64,000 nt of DNA from Mycobacterium sp. URHB0044 (GTDB taxonomy: Bacteria > Actinomycetota > Actinomycetes > Mycobacteriales > Mycobacteriaceae). The stretch covers positions 111,465 to 175,464 of the forward strand of contig NZ_JIAW01000018.1 in assembly GCF_000620625.1 (NCBI RefSeq), given 5' to 3'. Positions 35,948 through 45,349 of this stretch are shown one piece after another. The position numbers were made by a program, and so were the translations under genes. Position 1 is the stretch's first letter. Every line of letters starts with the position of its first letter. A model generated the notes under the pieces. That model searched no databases, was not told where the DNA came from, and saw only the letters and a program-made list of their open reading frames with translations.

Positions 35948-35953
35948 TATAAT
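35948..35953 (+). promoter_or_regulatory. -10 element upstream of kinase gene, cassette 1
   Basis: TATAAT followed by TCGCC lies about 65 nt before the chain-length/kinase start. The equivalent gap in cassette 2 has the same length (166 vs 167 nt) and holds TATAGT followed by TCGGC at 61062-61067. No good -35 at 17 nt spacing is seen, so it may be an activator-dependent or extended -10 promoter. Confidence 0.5.
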
Positions 35954-36018
35954 TCGCCAGATCGCAGCGCCGCCAAGCGGGGTGCGCGAGGGGGGAAATC
36001 AGCGATTAGGGGCCAACT

Positions 36019-37473
36019 GTGACCATTCGGGACTACGTGAAAGTGCTGCGAACGCGGTGGATCACCATCTGCGTTACCATCGCCGTCACCGTATTGGGCG
36101 CCATTTCGGTCAGTTTGCTGACCACTCCCCTGTACGAGGCGTCAACGCGGCTGTTCGTATCGACCATGTCCGGGGCATCTGGCACTGAGCTGTATCAGGG
36201 CAATCGTTTCTCCCAAGAACGCGTCATCTCGTATACCGAGCTACTCATGGGCAAGACCCTCGCTCAGCGCACGATCGACAAGCTCGGACTCGACATGAGC
36301 GCAAAGACGCTGCAGGAACACGTCAAGGCCAGCGCAAAACCCGATACCGTCCTGATAGACGTAGCGGTGCGTGACGGGTCCCCTGTGCGAGCACGTGACA
36401 TCGCCAACGTTTTGGCCGACGAATTCGTCGCCATGGTACGCAAATTGGAGACCCCGGAGAGTGGGAGCAGCCCTGATGCTCGCGTGGTCGTCGAGGAGCG
36501 CGCGTCGATTCCCGACCATCCCGTCGTCCCGAAGACGGCTCGCAACATCTCCATCGGACTCGCACTTGGCTTGGCGCTGGGTGTCTGTCTGGCGGTTGTC
36601 CGCGATTTGATGGACAACACCGTCAAGGACCGCGAGACGATTGAGGAGATCACTGGCGTCGGCCTTGTCGGCAGTATTCCGCTCGACAAGGATCGCCGAA
36701 AGGAACCGGCAATATCGTTCGTGAGCGACGACTCGGCAATTGCCGAGTCCTTCCGGAAGCTTCGAACTAATTTGCAGTTCCTCGCGGTCGACGACCCACC
36801 ACGCGTGATCGTCGTAGCGAGTTCGATGCAGAGCGAGGGAAAGTCCACCACGGCAATAAACATTGCCCTCGCGTTGGCCGAGGCCGAGCATGACGTGGTA
36901 CTGGTCGACGGCGATCTGCGGCGCCCTTCGTTGGACAAGTACCTCCACTTGGTTGGCACGGTCGGATTCAGCACCGTGCTTGCTGATCGCGCATCCCTCG
37001 ATGAGGCGTTGCAAGAGACGCGGTTTCCACGGCTCCGCGTGCTCACCTCCGGTGCTGTCCCGCCGAACCCGAGCGAGCTCCTCGGGTCCTTGGCGGCAAA
37101 GAAGGTACTGAACGAGTTGCGGGGCCGCTTCGACTTCGTGGTGATCGATTCGTCTCCGCTACTGGCGGTTACGGATGCCGCTATCCTCGCAGCCGGCGCC
37201 GACGGCGTGCTGATCATCGCGCGATCCGGACAGACAAAGCGTGAGCAACTGACACACGCCGTTGGCAACATCGAAGACGTCGGCGCCCGACTGCTCGGAG
37301 CGGTGTTCACAATGACGCCGATGCGCGGAGACTCTTCGTACAACTACAGCTACAGTTACTACGGCAACGGCAACGGCCGAACGTCGCCAATAGCTGTTGA
37401 AACCGTCACCAGCAGTGAGCTTTCGAAGACTCCACTGCAAGACGCGCCGGCCGATCGCCGCCACACCGCATAG
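36019..37473 (+). CDS. Wzz/BY-kinase-like polysaccharide chain-length protein, cassette 1
   Basis: The 484-residue protein begins at GTG 36019. Two helices (about 13-36 and 177-195) bracket an extracytoplasmic Wzz domain. The cytoplasmic kinase part has Walker A SSMQSEGKST (268-277), Walker A' VVLVDGDLRRP (293-303) and Walker B FVVIDSSP (373-380). The tail holds a tyrosine cluster (YNYSYSYY, 441-448), the expected autophosphorylation site of bacterial tyrosine kinases. This is a fused Wzc/CpsCD arrangement that would control polymer length. The ribosome site AGGGGC and start are conserved in cassette 2. Confidence 0.9.
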   Translation: MTIRDYVKVLRTRWITICVTIAVTVLGAISVSLLTTPLYEASTRLFVSTMSGASGTELYQGNRFSQERVISYTELLMGKTLAQRTIDKLGLDMSAKTLQEHVKASAKPDTVLIDVAVRDGSPVRARDIANVLADEFVAMVRKLETPESGSSPDARVVVEERASIPDHPVVPKTARNISIGLALGLALGVCLAVVRDLMDNTVKDRETIEEITGVGLVGSIPLDKDRRKEPAISFVSDDSAIAESFRKLRTNLQFLAVDDPPRVIVVASSMQSEGKSTTAINIALALAEAEHDVVLVDGDLRRPSLDKYLHLVGTVGFSTVLADRASLDEALQETRFPRLRVLTSGAVPPNPSELLGSLAAKKVLNELRGRFDFVVIDSSPLLAVTDAAILAAGADGVLIIARSGQTKREQLTHAVGNIEDVGARLLGAVFTMTPMRGDSSYNYSYSYYGNGNGRTSPIAVETVTSSELSKTPLQDAPADRRHTA

Positions 37474-38411
37474 TGACTGCTCCCGTGTACGGCACCATGC
37501 ATTCCGTGTTCCGTAGGTTGCCGCCTTCGTGGCGGACGAATATCAAAGGTGTACTGGGAAGTCAGGGACATGCTCAGAGCAGTTTCGATTGGCTCACCGC
37601 TCGAAAGGATGCGACCGGAAAGAAGCGGCTGGATCGTGCGCTCGAAGGGCTGACCGCGACGCTGGGTCCGGAGACTGCGCGACAGATCGAAGGCAAGGTC
37701 TGCGTCGACTTTGGTGCGGGGTATGTGCCAACGGACGGGGTTGGCCTGTGGTTGCTTGGCGCGACTGAAGTTCACGGTGTCGACTACAACGACATCGCCA
37801 AGCCGCGTGAGATTGCCAGGGCAATCAGGAGTGCGGACCTTGGCCGCATCGCGACTCTGATGGAGAAACTGCGGATTGACGACCGGTGGTCGGCCCGACT
37901 CGATCAGATGACGCACTGGGCAAGTAAAGGCGGGCAAGGATTTCCACCCGGTTATTCATACGTCGCGCCGGTCGACGTCATCGCGTCCCCACTACAACTT
38001 CCGAAGTTCGATGTCCTGGTGTCTACGAGTGTGCTCGAACACATTCCCCCTTCGCTCATGATCGCTTTGCTCGGCGCGCTCAGGTCTCGGGAGAACGATG
38101 ATGCAACGCAGATTCACCGTGTGGACTTGCGTGATCATCGTGACTTTGACAACGACCCCTACGGTTTCCTCGATCCGACAAGGCAGTTCGACGCCGAGGT
38201 GGACGCCGACTCTCGGGGAAACGGCATGACGCTCTCAGACTGGGACGCGTTACTCGCCGACCACTCCGAATGGGGCCTGGCAGTAGGTAGCTACGAATCC
38301 GGACGCCCACACCTCATGCCTTCTACGACAACGCTTCCGGCGGGTCACGTCGTCGCCGATTGTCTAATCCTTCGAAGCGTCACAGCGGCGTCGGCGAGAT
38401 CCAACGTGTAG
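37473..38411 (+). CDS. putative SAM-dependent methyltransferase
   Basis: The 312-residue protein starts at GTG 37473, overlapping the kinase TAG by one base. VCVDFGAGYVPTDGVGLWLLGATEVHGVDYND resembles the SAM-binding glycine loop and acidic residue of a class I methyltransferase. FDVLVSTSVLEHIPPSLMIALL is the usual motif IV/post-motif helix. A DLRDHRDFDNDPYGF segment follows. Coupling to the kinase gene suggests action on the same polysaccharide. The counterpart is missing in cassette 2, where a polymerase follows in the opposite direction. Confidence 0.7.
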   Translation: MTAPVYGTMHSVFRRLPPSWRTNIKGVLGSQGHAQSSFDWLTARKDATGKKRLDRALEGLTATLGPETARQIEGKVCVDFGAGYVPTDGVGLWLLGATEVHGVDYNDIAKPREIARAIRSADLGRIATLMEKLRIDDRWSARLDQMTHWASKGGQGFPPGYSYVAPVDVIASPLQLPKFDVLVSTSVLEHIPPSLMIALLGALRSRENDDATQIHRVDLRDHRDFDNDPYGFLDPTRQFDAEVDADSRGNGMTLSDWDALLADHSEWGLAVGSYESGRPHLMPSTTTLPAGHVVADCLILRSVTAASARSNV

Positions 38412-38425
38412 GCGTGTAGGACCTG

Positions 38426-39415
38426 TCACGATGAACTGCTGACTCTCTGAATGTAGAACGAGCCGGGCTCCCGGTCCTCCGTCAGAAACGGACATTTTGC
38501 CTTCAACTCCTCGTAATGATTATGTCGCAGAAAGTTGAGAGCGCCAATTATCTCCCAGTCGCCATTCAGCGTCAGAAATGCCTCGAGCAGATACTGCTCA
38601 TTCCAAAATCTCACCTTGTCGACAATCCATTCTGCAGGATAGTCTTTCGGTGAAAAGATGTCATGAACGTGAACAATGACTCCCACGTTCAACGTAGGGA
38701 GGATCTCCAAGTACTCGAACAGGACGTCACCGCGCGGCCGAATGATATGCGACGAGTCGATGAATAGTATGTCATTCTCTCGTAGACTCGCGAACAATCG
38801 CATGTCGGAGTTCTCGACCTTTTCGCGAAAAACGGTAATTCCGAGCTCTTCGAGCCAACCATGTTCGTAAGGCTCGATGAGAATGTGCTCACATGCGTAC
38901 TGCGGGTCTTCGCGCTCATTTGCTTCCAACGCGAGTCGTGCCATCCTCGTGGAGAAGCCGCTGCCGATTTCTATGATTCGCTTGGGGCGCTTGTGACGGA
39001 TCAGGTTGTACCAATATTCGGCATCTCCGGATCCAAACGCCCCGTTGTCCAGATAAAATTCGTGGTCACCACGCTGAAGTCTGGGCACGATGTCCAACTC
39101 GCTATTGTATGAGAAACACTCAAGTAGTTTGAGTTGCCCTTCGATGTTCCAGCCGATTCCGGGCAGATCTCGTTCCATGGACAACTGCTCGCGGATCGGT
39201 TCATTGCGGAACGCCGGTTCGTAGTAATGATCTCGCAGCGGAAAGCAGCCGGCGCGCAGGAGCATTGCCTTAGACGCTGGCAGACGGTCGACTCCAATCC
39301 TCCTGACGAGCCGGAGGAGCAGTGCACAGCAATATACGAACGGTGAAAGAGCTACGTCGATTGCCGGCATCAGTCTTTCCATAGCCCGTTTCATCGGAGC
39401 GCGCAAGTGGACCAC
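38426..39415 (-). CDS. class I SAM-dependent methyltransferase
   Basis: The 329-residue protein starts at GTG 39415 after GAGGAAACG (ATG 39394 is an alternative). IIEIGSGFSTRMARLALEA is motif I, LIEPYEH the acidic-loop region, and NDILFIDSSHIIRPRGDVLFEYLEILP motif IV with a metal-like DSSH. An N-terminal hydrophobic stretch may associate it with membrane. Codon use is noticeably more AT-rich than in neighbours, suggesting recent acquisition. It points leftward against the surrounding genes, and converges with the methyltransferase gene 14 nt away. A sugar O-methyltransferase is the likely role. Confidence 0.75.
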   Translation of the reverse strand: MVHLRAPMKRAMERLMPAIDVALSPFVYCCALLLRLVRRIGVDRLPASKAMLLRAGCFPLRDHYYEPAFRNEPIREQLSMERDLPGIGWNIEGQLKLLECFSYNSELDIVPRLQRGDHEFYLDNGAFGSGDAEYWYNLIRHKRPKRIIEIGSGFSTRMARLALEANEREDPQYACEHILIEPYEHGWLEELGITVFREKVENSDMRLFASLRENDILFIDSSHIIRPRGDVLFEYLEILPTLNVGVIVHVHDIFSPKDYPAEWIVDKVRFWNEQYLLEAFLTLNGDWEIIGALNFLRHNHYEELKAKCPFLTEDREPGSFYIQRVSSSS

Positions 39416-39580
39416 CGTTTCCTCGCTTGGTATGAAGCCGCCTCCTATTAGGTGCCGCCTGGCTCAACTATCTCAAACCGAGCAACCCGACCGTGCGCAT
39501 TTCGCGAGAACTGACCAACACCTACGACTCGTAAGCGATGTCTTTCGGAGGACGCCTTATGAAGCTTGCGGCGAGTGACA

Positions 39581-39872
39581 GTCGGCATCGCGCGGGAACT
39601 CCCGCCGAGCGCGCGCGGGGAGTATGAGATCACCGACATCAACCGAACATACCTGCGGCAAGGTCGATTACAGGTACTGGTGTTGCCGCGGGACGGCATG
39701 GCTGGACACGGGTACGTGCGACCACATGACGGACTTCGCTGACTACGTGCGCACGATGGAGCGTCGTACAGAGTCCACAGGCTGGATGCCTGGCGATGCC
39801 GACCAAATGCTTGAACATTACGTGCGGCGAGAAGGCACAACCACGGGTCGCCGGGACCGCACTTTCGAATGA
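39581..39872 (+). pseudogene. rfbA: frameshifted 3' remnant of glucose-1-phosphate thymidylyltransferase
   Basis: Translating the plus strand from about 39581 gives IARELPPSARGEYEITDINRTYLRQGR and then LQVLVL. This is the RfbA/RmlA region after the sugar-binding site. One base shift near 39686-39692 moves to the frame RGTAWLDTGTCDHMTDFADYVRTMERR, which ends at TGA 39872; AWLDTGT is the RfbA hallmark. Removing one C from the CC at the shift restores the family sequence. No 5' half is found, so the gene is both truncated and frameshifted. It suggests an earlier dTDP-sugar branch of the locus. Confidence 0.75.
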
Positions 39873-40053
39873 TGAGAATCTCTCAGAGGATTCAGACTTC
39901 TGTCACCGGTAAACACCTCGGTACGGACATCCTGACAATAGAAAGGAGCCGTCTTCCGACTGGCTTCGGCAACCACTGAACGCGAAGTACCAAGAGTGAT
40001 AATCTATTTCCGCTCGCTAGACGCCAATGCATGTCGATCGGCCGGTGAGGACA

Positions 40054-40815
40054 ATGGAGATGAACGCGAAGGACCTGGCGTGGAAACTGGTGCCGTTACC
40101 GGTCATGACGCGCGTCGCCTATTGGCGGAAGTACTGGCTCTTTGGCGAATGGGAGTTGCGCGAGTTACCCAGCATTTTGTCCAGGCGAGGGCTCGCCATC
40201 GACGTGGGTGCCAATCGCGGGTATTACTCGTACGCGCTGCAAAGGCTCGGCCAAAGAGTGATCTCCTTCGAACCCGATCCTGCCTATCAGAAGCGATTAC
40301 GGACTCTGCTTGGAAGCGAGGCCCGCATCGAGACAGTCGCGCTGTCGAGCAACCCGGGCAACGGCGTGATGCGGGTACCTCAGGTAGGCGGCGAGTATGG
40401 AGGCTCCCTTGGGAGCCTGAGCGATCTGGCGGTTCCGGACGAAATCGTTTCGACGCGCTATGCGGTGGAACTGCGCACGCTCGATAGCTACGGATTCGAC
40501 GACGTGTCGTTCATCAAGATCGACGTCGAAGGACACGAGGAAGCCGTTCTTGCAGGCGCTGGCGACACCTTGACCCGAACGAAGCCCGCCTTGCTAGTCG
40601 AGATAGAGGAACGCCATAATCCCGGCGGGCTCGCTCGCATATCAGAGAGCCTCTCATCACTGGGATACTCCGGCTTCTTCTTCTATGAACGCAAGCGATA
40701 CGACCTCTCGGAGTTCGTGCCCGAAATTCATCAAGTCACGGACGAAGTCACCGTTGGCGAAGCGAATCGCCGGGCTCTCAGATACGTAAACAACTTCGTT
40801 TTCAAAGCGAGGTGA
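40054..40815 (+). CDS. FkbM-family methyltransferase
   Basis: From ATG 40054, preceded by GAGGA, the product is 253 residues (ATG 40027 is an upstream alternative). LAIDVGANRGYYSYAL is the SAM-binding motif, ISFEPDPAYQKRL the acidic loop, and SFIKIDVEGHEEAVLAGA the FkbM signature. The family O-methylates sugars or polyketides, and many members occur in mycobacterial glycolipid and polysaccharide clusters. Its stop overlaps the following small ORF by GTGA. Likely a sugar O-methyltransferase of this locus. Confidence 0.85.
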   Translation: MEMNAKDLAWKLVPLPVMTRVAYWRKYWLFGEWELRELPSILSRRGLAIDVGANRGYYSYALQRLGQRVISFEPDPAYQKRLRTLLGSEARIETVALSSNPGNGVMRVPQVGGEYGGSLGSLSDLAVPDEIVSTRYAVELRTLDSYGFDDVSFIKIDVEGHEEAVLAGAGDTLTRTKPALLVEIEERHNPGGLARISESLSSLGYSGFFFYERKRYDLSEFVPEIHQVTDEVTVGEANRRALRYVNNFVFKAR

Positions 40816-41102
40816 CGATTACGACACCCCAACGACGCACCGGAGATCTTTCCTCATCCGGCCAAGCGTTACCACGCCCCATCTGCTTATTTGGGCGTGG
40901 CCCGCATGCGACTGAGCTAGCTTGGTATTCGCCGAATCTTGCTGCTGCACGGTCCGCGCCTTGGAGGGAAATGCCGATCGACGGTCGTTCTGCCGTGGCA
41001 TTGGCCGACGCAAACCGGGCCGTCACCAGACATGCCTCTCGGCGTGGTGATGTGCATTCGTATGTAGCGGTGCCAGGAGGGTCCAAGAAGTCGAATGAGT
41101 AG
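40812..41102 (+). CDS. hypothetical translation-coupled ORF
   Basis: A 96-residue frame starts at GTG 40812 within the FkbM stop (GTGA overlap) and ends at 41102, overlapping the next glycosyltransferase start by 8 nt. The sequence has no recognised motif, and no signal peptide or helix. The exact fit between two genes argues for translation or for an older gene now shortened. It could also be chance. Confidence 0.35.
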   Translation: MTITTPQRRTGDLSSSGQALPRPICLFGRGPHATELAWYSPNLAAARSAPWREMPIDGRSAVALADANRAVTRHASRRGDVHSYVAVPGGSKKSNE

Positions 41103-41967
41103 AGTCCGCGTCGTCATTCCATCGTTGGTGGGAGACGTGTCCCAACTTGCCGCCATGTGCGACACCGCAACTCGGGCCGGTGCATCGCCGGTTGTCATCG
41201 CCAACAGCGCGACTCTCCACCACAAGCTCAGCGAAACGGCCATCCCCAACATCACGTCACGGCGCAACGACGGCTTCGCTGCGAGCATACTCCTTGGCGC
41301 TGAAGGCGATTGGGACTGGCTGGTGATTCTCAACGATGATCTCGCATTCGATTCCGGTGACCTGGCATCGTGCCTCTCTGCGGAGCGACTCGACGCGTTC
41401 GATCCTGCGACCATCGTGCACTTCGACGATGGGTCAGCACGCCATATCCCGACGCGGCTCAGCGTCTTGTTGAGCGTCTCGCTGCTCTCCAACATCGTCC
41501 GAAGGGTGTTCCCGGGCCGGCATGCGGCTCGGCTAGAGGGAAAGGAAACCTTCAGGGCGTTCGCAGCGGTCGCGATAGGTCGAGATGCATGGGACCGGGT
41601 AGGTGGTCTCGACATGAGATATCCATTCAGCTACGAGGACGCCGACTTCGTCCGCAGAGCACGGGCGCTTGGCATCGAGGTTGGCGACATGCCCACGGGC
41701 GTGGTTCACCTCCACTCACAGACGAGTGGGCGATTCGTAACCGCTGTGCTCCCAGTGGCTACATGGTCGGCGCTCGAGTATCTGACCAAATGGTTCGGCA
41801 ATCGCACACTCCACCGTGGTCTGCTCGTACTTGCGCTCGGTGTGCGTGCTCCCATCGCCGCGGTTACCTTGCCGCGGCCGCGCCGACAGATTCGTGCTGT
41901 GGTGAACGCGGCGAAAGCGCTACTAGTCGACGAGCGGCCTTCATTGCCCGCGTGGGACACCGTGTAG
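41095..41967 (+). CDS. family 2-like glycosyltransferase
   Basis: The 290-residue protein starts at ATG 41095. VRVVIPSLVGD, VVIANSATL, DDGFAA-like RRNDGFAAS, WDWLVILNDDLAFDSGDL and a late GGLDMRYPFSYEDADFVRRARALG give the GT-A order of GT2 rhamnosyltransferase-like enzymes. NDD is the D-x-D equivalent and YEDADF holds the catalytic base. AGGAGG lies 17 nt before the start. Donor and acceptor are unknown. It is the first clear GT of the 40-45 kb island. Confidence 0.82.
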   Translation: MSRVRVVIPSLVGDVSQLAAMCDTATRAGASPVVIANSATLHHKLSETAIPNITSRRNDGFAASILLGAEGDWDWLVILNDDLAFDSGDLASCLSAERLDAFDPATIVHFDDGSARHIPTRLSVLLSVSLLSNIVRRVFPGRHAARLEGKETFRAFAAVAIGRDAWDRVGGLDMRYPFSYEDADFVRRARALGIEVGDMPTGVVHLHSQTSGRFVTAVLPVATWSALEYLTKWFGNRTLHRGLLVLALGVRAPIAAVTLPRPRRQIRAVVNAAKALLVDERPSLPAWDTV

Positions 41968-42174
41968 TGCGAACTGGCTGTAGTCGCGCCAGTCGCGCAC
42001 GGGAACTGACCGCCTCATGAAAAGCGTCGGACACCGGAGCTTCGCACGTGATGGGCAGGCGTGCATCAGGAAAGGCGCTCCGACTGGACCGACGGGCGCT
42101 GCTCCTGTGGAAAGCAAAGGACATTGAGACGCGCCTCGGTCATGCGGTCGGCGTCATGCCGCCGACGGCCTCAG

Positions 42175-43461
42175 ATGATTGTTCAGCACCCGCTTTGGTC
42201 CCTCGTCAGCCACCTCTCTGGCGGCGCTGTCGGACCTCTCTTGAGTTTCGTCGCCTTGTTCGCGCTTCCATTGTTGGGCGCAGTCGTGCTCGACGATCGA
42301 AACTTTGCGTTCTGGGCATTGCTCTCGACGATCGCCACAGTCGCACTCTCACTTGACTTCGGCGGTGTCGCGCTCGTAACCGCGCGATTCTTCGCGGAGC
42401 CGAAGGCCAAGCTCATCATGAAGTCCTCGGCTCTTTCGGCCTCCGGCGCATTTACCATCGGCGCTTTCGCCTGCATCGTTTGGATCCCCTACCGTCACAC
42501 CGAATTCGGTCAATCGATCCCGGTGGCAGAGGCGATTGCGGCCATTGTCGCCATGTCATCGGCATCCGCCATTCGCAGTGTGTTGATGGTGGTGGCGCAA
42601 GCCGCATTGATTGCGGACAAGCTCGCCTTGAGAAACGTTGCCACCGGGGGCCACGCGTTCGCCGCCTCCGCCGGTACATCGGCGCTCTTGTTCACTACCC
42701 ATTCGTTCTGGGCTCTCCCGCTCGGGTGGCTGGGGTCGGGAGTCCTGGTGACAGGCCTAGTCCTCCCGTGGGGGTGGCGAGCACGCACCTCAGAGACATC
42801 CAAAGCTACAGTCACACAAGTCTTCAAGTGGCGACAGTATGCAGGTTTGCGCACACTGAGCACGATCACCTCCTCGATTCTGCTCAACTCCGATCGCTGG
42901 ATCGTCGGGGCGCTTGGAGGCCCAGTGCTTCTCGCGGCATACGAGGTCGCGTGGCGCTTCGCTGCGCTCCCGCGGTTCCTAATGGCGACTCTCATGCTTC
43001 GTGTCGCTGCCGATGCGGCCAGCCTGGGCCGTTCAGATGAACAGCGCCTACGCGCATTGCTCCGCGGGGCAACCCTTATCGCTGTCGCTGCGGGCGGGTT
43101 GTCGTGCGCACCGGTCGCATTGGCGTATTGGGCCTTCGTTAGCTTCACTGGCGCCGCGGAGCACTGGCCCATGTTCCTCGCGATGCTCTTGGCGTTCACC
43201 CTATCCGGTATCACCGCTCCGCTCTCGATGTCGGGAGCAGCCGTTGGCAACGCTTGGATCGATTTTCCGTATGCACTGTGCGGCTTGGTTATCAGCGGCT
43301 TGGCCGCTGTTGTCGCCGCGCTTTCCAACCGGCCCGAGATATTCATCATCGGCTATCTCACAGGCACAGTGATTTCCGTCTGTTGCTACTTCCTCTATGC
43401 CCCCGCGTTGGTTCGCAGAGGGCTTGAGACCCGTGAGACGACCACGCCGACAGCGACATGA
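42175..43461 (+). CDS. Wzx-type polysaccharide flippase, copy 3
   Basis: From ATG 42175 the product is 428 residues, with about 12 membrane helices. The N terminus MIVQHPLWSLVSHLSGGAVGPLLSF and a central ITSSILLNSDRWIVGALGGPVLLAAYEVAWRF split by a short loop are typical of PST flippases. The frame is open back to 42061, but that part is polar and unlike the family. The stop overlaps a following mini-ORF start (ATGA). With the polymerase downstream it forms a flippase-polymerase pair. Confidence 0.85.
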   Translation: MIVQHPLWSLVSHLSGGAVGPLLSFVALFALPLLGAVVLDDRNFAFWALLSTIATVALSLDFGGVALVTARFFAEPKAKLIMKSSALSASGAFTIGAFACIVWIPYRHTEFGQSIPVAEAIAAIVAMSSASAIRSVLMVVAQAALIADKLALRNVATGGHAFAASAGTSALLFTTHSFWALPLGWLGSGVLVTGLVLPWGWRARTSETSKATVTQVFKWRQYAGLRTLSTITSSILLNSDRWIVGALGGPVLLAAYEVAWRFAALPRFLMATLMLRVAADAASLGRSDEQRLRALLRGATLIAVAAGGLSCAPVALAYWAFVSFTGAAEHWPMFLAMLLAFTLSGITAPLSMSGAAVGNAWIDFPYALCGLVISGLAAVVAALSNRPEIFIIGYLTGTVISVCCYFLYAPALVRRGLETRETTTPTAT

Positions 43462-43586
43462 TGCAAATTCTGGCGAGTATTAACTTCGTTGCGGCGCTTA
43501 GCGTCGCGACAGCGCTCATACTGGCGAGTGCGAATCGGCAAGGGGAGGTCGAAGGGGGCGTAGAAGGTGATGTCGAGTTGCATTAG
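43458..43586 (+). CDS. hypothetical single-helix small protein
   Basis: A 42-residue ORF begins at ATG 43458, overlapping the flippase stop as ATGA. Residues 4-25 (ILASINFVAALSVATALILA) form one hydrophobic helix, followed by a short acidic tail with two GGVEGDVE-like units. It sits between flippase and polymerase genes. A small membrane partner is possible, but there is no family match to support it. Confidence 0.4.
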   Translation: MMQILASINFVAALSVATALILASANRQGEVEGGVEGDVELH

Positions 43587-43663
43587 GTGGAAAACAGCCA
43601 CCGCGCACTGCCAACGTCCACCGAGACTCTCTGAATACGCGGCGAGAGCGGTGGGACATTCTG

Positions 43664-45052
43664 GTGATTGACATTGCCTCCTCAGCGAAGAGTAGGGCGG
43701 CGGCGCGCTCGATACCGATTACTGCCCGGCAGAAGACGTTCGCCCCTCAATGGTCGCTAACGGCAGCGCTCGCCGGCTTACCCCTGGCGCTAATCGCCGT
43801 GGGACCGGCGATCGTGGCGGACGTCGGTGGTCGAAAACTGCCGATCTACGCAAGCCAGCTCGCCATCGCCGTGCTGGTCATCCACATCGGGTTCAGCGTG
43901 CTTGCTCGACGCAATTACGGTGACGTACCCGTTACGGCGCGGTGGCTTCTCGTGGCTATGGCGCTTCTTGCCGTTCCACTCATTTGGTCAACAGACCCGG
44001 CCGCCGGCACCCTCGCCTACCTGAACTTCGCGTCCGGGACTGTGGGCGGAATAGCGATCGCCCAGATTTGGAAGACCATCCCACGCGACTATTCCTGGAT
44101 CGACGTTGGATACACGGTCTTCCTGATCGCTGGCGTCGGGCAGTTGCTCGTTCGCTATTCGGGAGCCAGCTCGGTGAATTCCCTGCACCAGTCGTCACCT
44201 ATGCCTTGGGGTGTTTCCAGCGTGGTTGCTGGAGCTCTCGTTGTGGGAGCTCTGACAGTCATGGCTCGGTCCACCAGCATGGGCCGCCATCGCAAGTACG
44301 CCGTCTTGATCGGATTGGCCACCATTGGTGTAGCACTGCTCACGCTGACTCGTGGAGCGATCATTGCTGCCGCCGTCGGGGCGATCTTCTTTCTCTGGAC
44401 GAAATCGGGACAACACCGGTCGCGAGCACGTCGGATGACGCTAGGCACGCTGAAGCAAGCCAACACAAACGTTCTCATCCGATTGATCGCCCGCATGCTG
44501 GCTGTCCTCATCCCTATTGCTGCATTCATCGCCATCGAACGGGCGACCGAACTTCGAGCGGAACTCAACGGCCAGGTTTACACGAACATCGACACGCGAT
44601 TCGAGATGTATCGACTCGCTTGGGAGGAATTTGTCAAAAGCCCGTTGACGGGCACCGGCTGGGCATCGTTCCGCGAGGCGTCGCTGATGGCGGGCGAAAG
44701 CCAAACTTTCCCTCACAATCTGGTGCTCTCCATGCTTCAGATCGGCGGTCTTCTATCGCTCCCATACCTGGTGGCCCTGTCACTCCTTGCGTACCGGGCG
44801 CTGAAGCATGGCGGTCCTTACACGGCAGCCGTCGCCGCCTCGATTGCAATCAGCATGACCCAGCCATTCTTCGAATCGACCGTTTGCAATCTGATCGTTC
44901 TACCAGTCGCCTTCCTCGCCGGGCTCTCTGCAGCGGAGGTGGGTGGGGATCAGAGCACTCGGATCGTGGCGCCGACGAGATCGACTGGGATCCGGCTACG
45001 GTCCGCTAGGAGCGTGCAGCCCGAACTGGCGTCTTTACAGTCACGGAATTGA
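43664..45052 (+). CDS. O-antigen ligase/polymerase family membrane protein
   Basis: The 462-residue protein starts at GTG 43664 and has about 10-12 helices. LTRGAIIAAAVGAIFF, then a long periplasmic loop with FEMYRLAWEEFVKSPLTGTGWASF and FPHNLVLSMLQIGGLLSLPYL, are the conserved parts of the Wzy_C/WaaL family. The His and Arg residues in that loop are the known functional type. It would polymerise flipped repeat units or ligate polymer to an acceptor. It sits downstream of flippase copy 3. Confidence 0.85.
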   Translation: MIDIASSAKSRAAARSIPITARQKTFAPQWSLTAALAGLPLALIAVGPAIVADVGGRKLPIYASQLAIAVLVIHIGFSVLARRNYGDVPVTARWLLVAMALLAVPLIWSTDPAAGTLAYLNFASGTVGGIAIAQIWKTIPRDYSWIDVGYTVFLIAGVGQLLVRYSGASSVNSLHQSSPMPWGVSSVVAGALVVGALTVMARSTSMGRHRKYAVLIGLATIGVALLTLTRGAIIAAAVGAIFFLWTKSGQHRSRARRMTLGTLKQANTNVLIRLIARMLAVLIPIAAFIAIERATELRAELNGQVYTNIDTRFEMYRLAWEEFVKSPLTGTGWASFREASLMAGESQTFPHNLVLSMLQIGGLLSLPYLVALSLLAYRALKHGGPYTAAVAASIAISMTQPFFESTVCNLIVLPVAFLAGLSAAEVGGDQSTRIVAPTRSTGIRLRSARSVQPELASLQSRN

Positions 45053-45231
45053 CTGGACGCGAATTAATTTCCCCGCTCCGGCACAACGTGTCGGCAGTTG
45101 AGACTCGCGAGAATATTCGGCCGACCAGTGCCGCTCGACTAGCTGCCGGCGATGCGATTTGCGCTGGCGCCATCGCGTTGTGTCTTGGCGTCACCGTTTG
45201 GACAAACCGACCCGTATTGGCCACCGGCTGA
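45049..45231 (+). CDS. hypothetical small ORF coupled to polymerase gene
   Basis: A 60-residue frame from TTG 45049 overlaps the polymerase stop (TTGA). It has a possible helix near residues 36-50 (AICAGAIALCLGVTV). No family is recognised and the start is weak. It could be a remnant of a longer gene. Confidence 0.25.
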   Translation: MTGRELISPLRHNVSAVETRENIRPTSAARLAAGDAICAGAIALCLGVTVWTNRPVLATG

Positions 45232-45349
45232 CTATGCTTGGCGACATTCCGGGTGGGGAGAATGACATTGCGAAGTTCAATCTGAGCATTGGATTGTTCG
45301 GCACCTCACACCAACAGCATTGACAGTGTCGAAGGATGAGGAATTTGCG

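Noticed and set aside
39448..39840. 130-residue minus-strand ORF
   Set aside because: It is opposite the rfbA remnant, whose conserved motifs read on the plus strand.
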